This document shows, piece by piece, positions 10,535-20,711 of a DNA stretch of 64,000 nt (within the stretch, counting starts at the first letter, position 1; the number at the start of each line of letters is the position of its first letter). The notes beneath the pieces were generated by a model. The model was given only the letters and a program-made list of their open reading frames with translations. It did no database searches and was not told the DNA's origin. A program made the position numbers and the translations under genes. Source of the stretch: Chara braunii (Eukaryota > Streptophyta > Charophyceae > Charales > Characeae); contig BFEA01000360.1 of assembly GCA_003427395.1 (NCBI GenBank), forward strand, positions 82,074-146,073, read 5' to 3'.

Positions 10535-11087
10535 TCCATCAGAGTAAATCGCTACTTTCCTTTTTGTTTGTGTGTGCTAAAAAGTGAGTTTCACTCACTT
10601 TCTCTTCATGTTTTGCTTCATTATTTACTTGGGTGTGAATCGCTACTTCTATCGTTACTTATTCTAGTATTCTAGTAGTGTTGACCTCATGCGTTGTCCA
10701 TTTTTTCACTTTAGAGTAAATCGTTACTTTCCCTTTTGTGTGTGTGTGCTCAAAAGTGCTTCATTCTTCACTTAGGTGTAAATCGCTACTTCCATCTTTG
10801 CTTATTTTAGTGTTCTAGTAGTGTTGAGCTCACGCATTGTTCATTTCATCACTCTAGATTAAATCGTTACGTTCCCCTTTGTGTATGTGTGCGCAAAAGT
10901 GAGTTTCACTTACTTTCTCTCCATGTTGTGGTTCATTTTTCACTTGGGTGTAAATCGCTACTTCCATCTTTGCTTATTCTAGTGTTCTAGTAGTGTTGAG
11001 CTCATGCATTGTCCATTTCATCATTCTAGAGTAAATCGCTACTTTCCCTTTTGTGTGTATGTGCTCAAAAGTGAGTTTTACTCACTT
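10535..11087. repeat. 170-bp satellite, about 3.3 units
   Basis: Same unit as 1697-3830 with GAGTAAATCG landmarks near 10543, 10716, 10859 and 11030. It begins abruptly inside a unit against the truncated end of element A. It ends at TCACTCACTT or a close variant, immediately before the solo LTR. Confidence 0.9.
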
Positions 11088-12018
11088 TGCAAGGAAGATG
11101 AGCAATGGCGAACTTCAGCAATCAAACAGCATCATACACATAAGACCAGATAGTCGTGACCTCGAACCAAAAGCAGAATTGCATCACGAGTTTCACCAAA
11201 TAAGAGTACACCAGAAGCTCATAATTGACAATCTTGGAATAGTCTCATCATCCTCATCAACGAAAAACCAATGTTGATATCCTATCTGGCGCTCGGCGCC
11301 CAAACTACAACTGGCAGATCCTATCTAGTCTAGACTACAATGCCGAAGATGACGACAATAACTCTCCCGAAGTACGAGCAGATAGCGGCCGCATGCTTCC
11401 AGGACCAGGTATGTCTCTCGCATCACTCACAACCTCGTTCCCCTATACAGAGATGCCACATGCACCCAAGGACCACCATGCGCCACACCCAGCCTACATC
11501 AGCGCAACTTGGCTATGGGTGCCTGCTCCTTCCAGCTCGCCCGTGAGTGCGTGAGTACCAGCCAGCTTCAGCGCAGCAGCGCTTGCGCAGCACGCAGTCA
11601 GCACCCCAATGTCCAATGCGGGGGCAGACCCTTTGCTATATGGAAATGGTCTGTCTGCATTCTGTCCCAGGCTGCGCTGGGTCTTTCCCAAGAAGCTTTC
11701 GGTAGGCCTCGGTAGACTGAGGCCCAGACCGAAGGAATTGGCCCAGGTTGGTGACAGTTACCTGTGCCCAACTGCCCGCAACCTGAATTAGGCTTATGCT
11801 GCGAATCTCGCCAGGGCCTAACCCAGATGCATTTGATAAAGGAAGTCAGGGTCTGGGCGCTTCCAACCAAATGACGCAGCGCAACTGCCTGAATTTTCCC
11901 CAGTTATGAAGTAGTTCAAAATAGGCATCTGAGGGTCTGTTGGGTCTGCCGTCACTTAGGGCGACCAATGTTGTTGCAAATAGGACCCAGTGGGGCTTAT
12001 CAAGGCCTATGCCTCGCA
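11088..12018 (-). mobile_element. Solo LTR of the element A family
   Basis: The 931-bp sequence TGCAAGG...CTCGCA is closely similar to the LTR at 3831-4770. It is flanked on both sides by satellite, with the 4-bp duplication ACTT at 11084-11087 and 12019-12022. No internal sequence, PBS or PPT adjoins it. This is the expected product of recombination between the two LTRs of a full element. The small frames inside it are not genes. Confidence 0.9.
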
Positions 12019-12640
12019 ACTTTCTCTCCATGTTTTGCTTAATTTTTCACTTGGGTGTAAATCGTTATTTCCATCTTTGCTTATTCTAGTGTTCTAGTAG
12101 TGTTGAGCTCATACATTGTTCATTTCATCACTTTAGAGTAAATCGTTACTTCCCCTTTTGTGTGTATGTGTGCTCAAAAGTGAGTTTTACTTGCTTTCTC
12201 TCCATGTTTTGCTTCATTCTTCACTTAGGTCTAAATCGCTACTTCCATCTTTGCTTATTCTAGTGTTCTAGTAATGTTGAGCTCATACGTTGTCCATTTC
12301 ATCACTCTAGAGTAAATCGTTACTTTACCCTTTGTGTGTGTGTACTCAAAACTGAGTTTCACTCACTTTCTCTCCATGTTTTGCTTCATTCTTCACTTGG
12401 GTGTAAATCGCTACTTCCATCTTTGCTTATTCTAGTTTTCTAGTAGTGTTGAGCTCATGCATTGTCTATTTCATCACTCTGGGGTAAATCGTTACTTCCG
12501 CTTTTGTGTGTATGTGGTCAAAAGTGAGTTTCACTCACTTTCTTTCCATGTTTTGCTTCATTCTTCATTTGCCTGTGAATTGCTACTTGTGTTTTTGCTT
12601 TTCTTAGTGATCCAGTAGTCATGAGCTCATGCATTGTCCA
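12019..12640. repeat. 170-bp satellite, about 3.6 units, and exit from the array
   Basis: The satellite continues exactly in phase after the solo LTR, with landmarks near 12138, 12309 and 12485. It ends in a diverged unit and the spacer GTTCATGTTAAGTCTACTT, also present after the array in block X copy 2 (about 33310). Confidence 0.9.
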
Positions 12641-12687
12641 CGGTTCATGTTAAGTCTACTTGTGCTTATATCTTGCAGCTATTAATA

Positions 12688-12845
12688 AGGGATGGGTGAC
12701 CGATGCTTGACTACTACTGTTGTGGGATGGGTGACCAGCGCTTGGCTGCTACTGCTGTGGGATGAGTGATCAGCGCTTGGCTACTACAGCTGAGGGATGG
12801 GTGAGCAACGCTTGGCTGCTACTGTTGTGGGGTGGGTGACCAGGA
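12688..12845. repeat. 35-bp minisatellite, about 4 units
   Basis: The unit starts GGGATGGGTGACC and contains GCGCTTGGCTGCTACTG. Units differ by a few substitutions. Copy 2 of block X has about eight units at 33354-33680. Because 35 is not a multiple of three, no open repeat protein is possible. Confidence 0.88.
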
Positions 12846-14505
12846 GGAGAATATTTCAGACCCCTCATCAAGGTCTAGCCTAGCTTACCTCCCCAATTCT
12901 CAAATTCTAACCCCCTTCGGAACCCCCAAGTCGCCCTTCTTCACCCTAACTCATTTTCTCGGTTCCTTTCAAGCCGATCTTTATCTCTTTGTCTCATGAT
13001 CTTCACTCACTCGTGCGGACTTGGGCAGGGGGTGAGAATAGACTAGAATGTTAGTCCCGCCCAACGACTCATATCTCAATCATCTTTACAAAAGGGGATA
13101 CAAAACACGAAAACTTAGGCATGTCACATGCAAAGCACGGTCATCTCCTCACCGACCTTCTTCCCAAAGTGGTCTCTCTACTGTTACTATCGATAGAGTT
13201 TTATCCCGTACCTCAAGCACAGCTCAACCATCGCGAGCGTGGTACCCAGGTTCCGGCACAGGGCATCACCCCTCTCCGTTTGCCCAAAATACCCCATCCC
13301 GTCTTGCCGCTCTTGCACACCCCGTTGGCACCGGAAATCACCCCGCACACCCCGTTAGGAGCAAAAGTCGGTCGTCCGGATATTCACTTTCATCGGTCCG
13401 ATAAGAATCAGCCTTTCCCAAACCGTACTACGAGAGACTACTAGTCGTCTCTGAGACTCCGTCCCTGCTCACATGCAGTGGTCCTCCCCTGCCAGCCGAC
13501 AAGCTAAAGCCCCGCCTGAGGAGACGTTTCGCATCCCGCCTGGGCAAGGTGCCGAGCCATGCTCAGTCTGCTCGGGAGGGAGTGCTACTAATCAACCAGC
13601 GAGACCAACTCCTGTCCGACAGCTCGGTGGTCCGACCTCCGCACATGGGACCTGACGACACTACAATAGAAACGACGTTTCGCAATCTCGCACCAGCTGG
13701 TGCAGACCCATCCTTTCCTTCCGAAAGGCAGGACGCTCAATTCCCCTCATGCAGATCACAAGTCCCAAATGAGACACACAACGAACAAGTGTCTTTCCCA
13801 AAGGTGCATCCGGCGCAACCTACCCAAATCTCACAGTTTTCTCTCAGGACAGTGTGTGCAACTCCCCCTATTGTCCATACACAGTGGCTGGTTCCTTCTC
13901 GTGAACATCTTCAAAGGTGAGCTAGTTTTCTTTGGAGTCTTGCGACTCCCTTCATTCCCTTTGTCTTCCTTCATCTGTCCTTTTATAGGGTAGGATCGTT
14001 CCTTCTCGATGACCCTTGTGTTCATGTTGGTTCCTTCAAGCATTTCAAGTGTATAGTGCATGAGCCCGTTGGGCTCAGAAGAAGAAGAGAGAAAAGCACC
14101 CAGCCGGATGGATCACTCCGACGCGGGATTTTCATTGGACCCCGGTTGAAGCCGAAGTACCAACCGTCTGCCAGGTAATCGGAGCCCTTCTTTCATACAA
14201 AGAGGAAGGGTCGACCTGCGACTTGGCCCAAGCTTCCCCGGACTGGCAAACACCAGCACCGGAGGAAGGGGGGCTAGAGCTACTCCACAAAGGAGCAAGT
14301 TGATCAAGTGTGCAACATGCATGTTATACCTCCAGGTCTGGTCATGCCATGCGCCCAGCCACCCTCAAGTCTGATTCTCTCAAGGGAAAGAGCAAGCACA
14401 AACCCGATTTCCTTCTCTTTAGTTATGTACACGGTCTTGCGTAGGGCGGCCCCCTCAAGATCGCAAGGGTCAATTTAACCCCCTGCCCGTCATCTCCACC
14501 ATTTT
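12846..14505. other. Unassigned sequence between block X and block Y
   Basis: I recognise no gene or repeat family here. The longest frames (118, 107 and 123 codons, 13048-13920, overlapping on the plus strand) lack familiar motifs and are poorly supported. The segment has no counterpart beside block X copy 2, so it is private to this copy within the window. Confidence 0.4.
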
Positions 14506-15864
14506 TGTAGGGTCAAACCCCGGTAGACTTTCGAGCCTTTGTCGACCCCATTGTGGGTCCCAGTTGGCTCAGCCCACCCACGCTGACGGGCGCCGGCCGT
14601 TCGTCTCAGGATCACCCCCACCTAGTGCTTTGAGATGAATGGGGGTGGGTCGTCGAGCGAGAGAGCTTGGCATTGGGGATGTAGTTCAACCCCGGCGCCA
14701 TGTGGTAGTCTCACTGGTCAATCCACAAGCGCTGATTTTGTGGTTCTTGGTTGTGTTCTTCAAGCAAATGCTCCTTCCAATACGCAGGCAGTCCACAGAT
14801 TCTTTGAGAGTTCCTCTTCTTTTGTGCGTCGGCTAAGCGTCATCCTTAGGCCACGCACCATTTCCCTAAACACAACAGCCCTATGACATCATCGGGGTGC
14901 GGCGACACCGTCTTCCCCCTCACCTCCATGCATTCTTAGTGTCTCACACATTCCAGCCATCGTCATTGGTGCAAGCCCCTTAGTCCTTTCGGAGCCTTCA
15001 TACACATACACACACTATTTCACATTCCGATCAGCCAAAGTTTCACTCCTTTCTTTCATTCGCACTACAGATCTCATACACAGGGGTCTCTTTCATGGGT
15101 AGATTTTACACTAGGGGCTCCTTAGCCCCTTTGCCCCTCTTCCCTCTTCCTTTGCCGCCCGGTTTCTCCCGGTCCGATCCCGCTCAAAACATCCCAAGGC
15201 TTACTCACCTGCACAATCCCACACAAAGGCAAAGACCGATACAATCCCCCATTGGGGTCAACACATAGCCCTTCGCGCATGCCTAACTTTCTTTTCTTTT
15301 TCTTTCTTTGGTTTCCCTTTATTCTATTTCCTTTGCTCAATCATTTCATCCTCTTCTTATAGTCATACAGTCGGGGAAATGGTTGAGTCAACTGACCTCA
15401 CGTCACGCTCTCTCGTTCCCTCCTTTCAATTCTCAAGGGTGTAGCCCTCCCAATTTCTCAAGTATTTCTCCCTTTTCTTCTTGGCGGCACAAGTCTGTCC
15501 CTTGCCCACTTTCTCCACCAAGTGAGGACTGATTTCTTTCACCATTTGTTCTCTGACAATTTAACAGGTGAGTGGCGGAGGGTTAGTCACATGCCAAGAG
15601 AAAGGAGGAGGGAAGGGTAGGCCAAGGTTTACGGGATGCAAAAAAGAACGAAGATGGAAGCAGGAAGGCGGCGGTGAACAAGAAGAATAGGAGGAGAAAA
15701 GAGGGAGAAGGACGAAGAGAGAAGGAAGGAAGAGGAAAGAAGAAGAGATAGGAAAGGGGAGAAAATACTTCCTACGCCTAATCAAACTTACCCCCCTACT
15801 TGTCCTACCGTCCTACCTAAGGTCCCCTTTGTCGTTTGGTGCTTCGTCGCCCACAGTCCTTGGT
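14506..15864. repeat. Block Y, copy 1 (inverted relative to 34550-35927)
   Basis: The reverse complement of this segment aligns with 34550-35927. Shared landmarks include TCAAACCCCGGTAGACTTTC at the left end and GTGAGTGGCGGAGGGTTAG near 15568. One end is sharp: TGTAGGGTCAAAC here corresponds to the complement of GTTTGACTCTACA at 35927. Beyond it the flanks are unrelated. The sharp TG...-type end suggests the edge of a mobile element, but no partner terminus was identified. Confidence 0.75.
14760..15077 (-). pseudogene. Broken copy of the block Y ORF (106 codons with two stops)
   Basis: Read on the minus strand from an ATG at 15077, this 318-bp segment aligns without gaps to the open frame at 35352-35669. 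It shares RMKERSETLA, KGLAPMTM, GLRMTLSRRTKEEELSK and the terminal AFA-stop. Two in-frame stops interrupt it, at the positions of Trp21 and Cys63 of the other copy. Function unknown and no domain recognised. Indel-free conservation of length argues that it was coding in the ancestor. Confidence 0.6.
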
Positions 15865-16276
15865 TGGTAAAGAAGATGGAGGAGGAAGAACGTGTGAGGT
15901 GGTTGGCTATGGTGGATGGGTGAAGAAGATGGCGGAGGAAGAAGGTTTGAGGTGGTTGGCTATGGTAGATGGGTGAAGAAGGTGTGAGATGGTTGACTAT
16001 GGTTGATGAGTGAAGAAGATGGAGGGGGAAGAAGGTGTGAGCTGGTTGGCTATGGTGGATGGGTGGAGAAGGTGGAGGAGGAGGAAGGTACGAGGTGGTT
16101 TGTTATGGTGGACGGATGGGGAAGATGGAGGAGGAAGAGGGTGTGAGGTGGTTGGCTATAGTGGATGGGTGAAGAAGATGGAGGAGGAAAAAGGTGTGAG
16201 GTGGTTGGCTATGGTGGATGGGTGAAGAAGAAGGAGGAGGAAGAAGGTGTGGGGTGGTTGGCTATGGTGGATGGTG
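15865..16276. repeat. 54-bp minisatellite (block Y copy 1)
   Basis: Units of about 54 bp contain GAAGAAGATGGAGGAGGAAG and GAGGTGGTTGGCTATGGTGG. The inverted copy at 33770-34550 has more units. Since 54 is a multiple of three, frames stay open and yield Trp/Gly-rich repeats, but start codons and context give no support for a real protein. Confidence 0.85.
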
Positions 16277-16329
16277 CCGCCGAATGAAAAGAAGAGACTA
16301 AATTAGGGTAGCGCGAATTTTTTCGATAG

Positions 16330-17150
16330 ATGCAACGGTCGGTTGGAGGGAAGCACGTAGAAAGACACCACAGAATGGCTCGGAGAATGATGCTGTGGGA
16401 AAATAGGCCTCAAGAGATTTTGCCGCCCAATAGGGTAGATAGCAGGGTAGAGATAAGTGTGCCGGCAAGGAACGGGGTGAGCAACACGGTAATGGACTGG
16501 GTTGGAATAGAGCTGGTGGAAGATACGGTGTACCTAGTAATGGAATTAGAATGGCATGCAAGAAGGGAATTCGGGGGCGTGAACTTGGATCTTTCGGGAT
16601 GCGTACATGCCACGGGTTCGCTGTACCTGTCAGAAGAGGGGTGGTGCACCTTTGGGATCACCTTGGCATCTAGAGGAGATCCCGCACGAATGTTTGAGGG
16701 GGCTTGGCAGATAACCTCGCGAGAGGGGTTCGAGTTCGCAGATCCGGAACGAGACGACGTAACAGCCGAAGTAGGAACCGTCACGACAGGAACCTTAAAC
16801 CTGCCTAACGAAATCGTACGGATGAGCCCGCCGACCTTCCTACTAAAGCGAATGGGAGATGTATAACGAGTTGAGCAGGCAATAGCGCCACTGGCTAAGC
16901 TAAGCTTTGAAGAAGCATTAGTGTATCAAGAATACTATCGGGCCTTCCTGGAGATGGGGCCCTTTGACGAAGAACAGGGGTACGAAGTACTATGCATATT
17001 ACGAGCACTTGTGACTACTAGACCAAAAATCCCGTTAATAAATGATGAAACCATGTAGAGAAACATTAGGCGCGAAGTAAGTCACAGAATGACCTACCCA
17101 GATGATGGTCATTGTTTGTTCGAGCTACCGGAGGTGGAGGCAGGCCAATA
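16330..17150 (+). pseudogene. Divergent unknown ORF at the start of element B
   Basis: An ATG at 16330 opens 178 codons. After stops at 16864 and near 17056, reading continues in the same frame (EQAIAPLAKLSFEEALVYQ, then SHRMTYPDDGHCLFELPE), giving about 270 codons in total. The middle (TGSLYLSEEGWCTFGITLA) aligns with TGTMYLPEIGWHMIGTEM of the tandem ORFs downstream, so they are paralogues. No known domain is recognised. Position ahead of gag suggests an element-encoded protein or a captured gene. Confidence 0.5.
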
Positions 17151-17365
17151 GAGAGGAAAGGAAAAACAAGGGTGACAGAAAGGATGGGGTGAGAGGGCAG
17201 GAGGATAGCTAGCAATGTCTAGGGGGCCGGATGGAATAAGATAAATTCGCTTTCTGTATGAACCATGCAGGAACCCATCAATCGACAATGGCGATGAGAC
17301 GCACCCGAACATCGCGACGACGCATGCACCATCGACCACCCACGGAAAGCAGTAACGGATAGGAG

Positions 17366-18310
17366 GTGTCGCTCCCGGCAAGCTACGCGCCCCGAGGGAT
17401 TGACACGGAATGGAGAGCTGTGACCTTGGGGAGGGACCAAACCTTCATGATGGTGGAATGCCTGTGGAGCAGCATGAGGTTCAATAGGGGGCCAAAAAAC
17501 GACTTATACACCGACCTGAGGGTGACCGGGACCATGTATTTATCTGAGATTGGATGGCACATGATAGGGACTGAGATGGCATTAGGGCATGGGCTGCTGC
17601 CAATCTTCCAGAGGGCGGCCAAGGCTTTAAACCGGATAGGCCAGGAAGTTCGGGGGAGGAGAAATGTGAGGCTAAGAACCCGGGTGAAAGTAGGAGGACG
17701 GCAGGAGTTGAGAGCCCGAATGACATAGATTTATTTTATCTTTCAATTATATACATATATTTAATACATATATGAAATATAGATAAAAATAGATTGAATA
17801 TATTTTTATCTATTTATATGATATATGATTGATTCCATTATATACGATTTTCAAATATTTTATTTATTAGATTATATATATATATATATAGCGGTGCCGA
17901 GTACCCCGCTTTCCAATAGATTTGGTATTCGGCAGCCTCTCGGGGGCAAGGGAATTGGTGAACTCGACCCTGACATGGATGCACCATTTCCGGCCACAGA
18001 CAACATGAATGTTTTACGATGTGTCGGTAAGACACGGGTCGTTTTGGGAAAATTGGAACCATGAATTACTAGAACTCATCGAGATTCTGATATTTGAGGC
18101 GTCACTCTTGGCTTTTGAAGATATGAGGCGATAATTATCAGAGAAATAGGAATGGGGAAAAACTATCTTACGGGGGTGGCTAGCCTATTCGAGGAACCTG
18201 ACGAAAGCGATAATTATCAGAGAAATAGGAATGGGGAAAAACTATCTTACGGGGGTGGCTAGCCTATTCGAGGAACCTGACGAACATGACGGGCTTGAGG
18301 AACCGGTGTG
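17366..18310 (+). pseudogene. Tandem unknown ORF, unit 1 (interrupted)
   Basis: The frame 17366-17728 carries RGIDTEWRAVTLGRDQTFMM, then DLRVTGTMYLSEIGWHMIG and LLPIFQRAAKALNRIG. It is broken by about 165 bp of AT-rich sequence (about 17727-17889, ending in a TA run) that is absent from units 2 and 3. Homology resumes at GCGGTGCCGAG (17890). Further damage includes a 78-bp direct duplication near 18127-18285, which repeats the segment around ATAATTATCAGAGAAATAGG. Confidence 0.6.
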
Positions 18311-18505
18311 AGAAAAATGTCGGGGAAGGTGGCAAAGGTAAATTCTAGCTATGGAGTGATAGAAGAAAAAAAGAATAGCGATCTGCGGGCGGGGTAGTGG
18401 CTGGAGTCCTACTCCATCTAAGGGTGTGCCAAGAAGGGACTAGGATGGTCACTACTAGGAGGTGTTGCTCCCGGCGAGCTACGAGGTCCGAGGGATTGAC
18501 ACGGA

Positions 18506-19168
18506 ATGGAGAGCTGTGACCTTGGGGAGGGACCAAACCTTCATGATGGTGGAATGCGTGTGGAGCAGCATGAGATCAATAGGGGGGCAAGAAACGACTT
18601 ATACACCGACCTGCGGGTGACCGGGACCATGTATTTACCTGAGATTGGATGGCACATGATAGGGACCGAGATGACACTAGGGAATGGGTTGCTGCCAATC
18701 TTCCGGAGGGCGGCCAAGGCTTTAAACCGGATAGACCACGAAGTTCGGGGGAGGATAAATATGGGGCTAAGAACCCGGGTGAAAGTAGGAGGATGGCGAG
18801 AGTTTAGAGCCCGAATGGCAGGGTTGCGGTGCCGAGTACCCCGCTTTATGATAGATTTGGTATTCGGCAGCCTCTCGAGGGCAAGGGAATTGGTGAACTC
18901 GACCCTATCCTGGATACACTTTTTCCAGCCACAGACAACGGGAATGTTTTACGATGTGTCGGTAAGACACGGGTGGTTTTGGAAAAATTGGAACCATGAA
19001 TTACTAGAACTCATCGAGATTCTGATATTTGGGGCGTCACTCTTGGCATTTGAAAAATATGAGCCGATAATTATCAGAGAAACGGGAATGGGGAAAAACT
19101 ACCTTGCGGGGGTGGCTAGCCTATTCGAGGAAACTGACGAACATGACGGGCTTGAGGAACCGGTGTGA
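18506..19168 (+). CDS. Tandem unknown ORF, unit 2 (220 codons, open)
   Basis: The best-preserved copy of the tandem module. It holds DLRVTGTMYLPEIGWHMIG at about residues 34-52, NGLLPIFRRAAKAL, a basic segment (RTRVKVGGWREFRARM), then RVPRFMIDLVFGSLSRAREL and an aromatic stretch HGWFWKNWNHELLELIEI. It ends with an acidic tail, ETDEHDGLEEP. The first about 30 residues are in a different frame from unit 1 because of a small indel near 18570, so the true start is probably further upstream and lost. Unknown function, probably an element-borne protein. A soluble protein is likely, since no signal peptide or clear membrane helix is visible. Confidence 0.5.
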   Translation: MESCDLGEGPNLHDGGMRVEQHEINRGARNDLYTDLRVTGTMYLPEIGWHMIGTEMTLGNGLLPIFRRAAKALNRIDHEVRGRINMGLRTRVKVGGWREFRARMAGLRCRVPRFMIDLVFGSLSRARELVNSTLSWIHFFQPQTTGMFYDVSVRHGWFWKNWNHELLELIEILIFGASLLAFEKYEPIIIRETGMGKNYLAGVASLFEETDEHDGLEEPV

Positions 19169-19348
19169 GAAAAATGCCGGGGAAGGTGGCAAAGGTGAAT
19201 TTTAGCTATGGAATAATAGAAAAAAAAAGAATAGCGATCTGCGGGCGGGGTAGTGGCTGGAGTCCTACTCCATCTAAGGGTGTGCCAAGAAGGGACTAGG
19301 ATGGTCACTAGTAGGAGGTGTCTCTCCCGGCGATCTACGAGGTCCGAG

Positions 19349-19988
19349 GGATTGACACGGAATGGAGAGTTGTGACCTTGGGGAGGGACCAAACCTTCGT
19401 GATGGTGGAATGCCTGTGGAGTGGCATGGGGTTCAGTAGGGGGCCAAAAAACGACTTATACACCGACCTGAGGGTGACCGGGACCATGTATTGACCTGAG
19501 ATTGAATGACACATGATAAGGACTGAGATGGCACTAGGGCATGGGTTGTTGCCAATCTTCCGGAGGGCGGCCAGGGCTTTAAACCGGATAGGCCAGGAAG
19601 TTCGGGGGAGGAGAAATGTGGGGCTAAGAACCCGGGTGAAAGTAGGAGAATGGCGAAAGTTTAGAGCCCGAATGGCAGGGTTGCGGTGCCGAGTACCCCG
19701 CTTTATGATAGATTTGTTCTTCGGTAGCCTCTCGAGGGCAAGGGAATTGGTGAACTCGACCCTAACATGGATGCACCATTTTCGGCCACAGACAACATGA
19801 ATGTTTTACGATGTGTCGGTAAGACACGGAACTCATCGAGATTCTGATATTTGGGGCGTCACTTTTGACTTTTGAAGAATATGAGTCGATAATTATCAGA
19901 GAAATAGGAATGGGGGAAAACTACCTTGCGGGGGTGGCTAGCCTATTCGAGGAACTTGACGAACATGACGGGCTTGAGGAACCGATGT
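19349..19988 (+). pseudogene. Tandem unknown ORF, unit 3 (decayed)
   Basis: Third copy, beginning at the same GGGATTGACACGG landmark as the units at 17396 and 18491. A stop replaces the codon before PEIG (near 19494) and a deletion follows GTCGGTAAGACACGG at about 19828. The 95-codon frame 19513-19800 retains GLLPIFRRAARALNRIG and RCRVPRFMIDLFFGSL. After about 20136 the repeat ends and unrelated element B sequence starts. Confidence 0.6.
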
Positions 19989-20136
19989 GAGAAAAATATC
20001 GGGGAAGGTGACAAAGATGAATGCTAGCTATGAAATGATAGAAAAAAAAAAAAGAATAGCGATCTGCGGGAGGGGTAGTGGCTGGAGTCCTACTCCATCT
20101 AAGGGTGTGCCAAGAAGGGACTAGGATGATCACTAC

Positions 20137-20699
20137 TACCAAGGACGCCAGGGGTATCCAAAGGCTTGGAAGGCAAAAGGTCAGCTTCGAAAGAAGGACC
20201 CACCCGCCATGGGCACGACGCCTTAGAACCGAGGCACGGTGGTGACAAAACAACGAAACCTGGCAGCGGGTTTTCCGACAGGAAAGGCAAGCGGTACCCC
20301 GCAAAGTAAGAAAAGGCGGATAGGCTTGCTACGACCACTATAAAACAGAAAATATTGAAATGACAAAGATGGGGAGATTGTAGCAAACCCTAAGACCCGG
20401 AAACTTGGGGAGTTGTGAACAACCGACCATTTCGGAAAATAATTTCTTCTGTACGCAGGATTAGAAAAGGATGGTGACGGAGGAGGAAACAGGGAGCCTG
20501 CGAAACAAAGGGAGTCAGGACACATAGAAGCATGTAGAACAGAACGAGGGGTCTGTGAGGGACCGAGAATCGACAAGGCTAGAAGGTAATAAGGAAGGAA
20601 GAAAGGAAGTGACAACTGGGAAAAGCTAAGGAAAAGCCGGAGGGAGTAAACGAGGAACTCATGTAACTAGGGGGGATAAGAATAAAGGCAATCTGGCGC
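20137..20699. other. Element B spacer before gag
   Basis: Sequence between the end of the tandem ORF units and gag. The minus-strand frames (90-130 codons) are rich in Leu, Pro, Phe and Ser and look like shadows of an A/G-rich plus strand. No gene is supported. Confidence 0.4.
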
Positions 20700-20711
20700 C
20701 ACGAGCATCTG

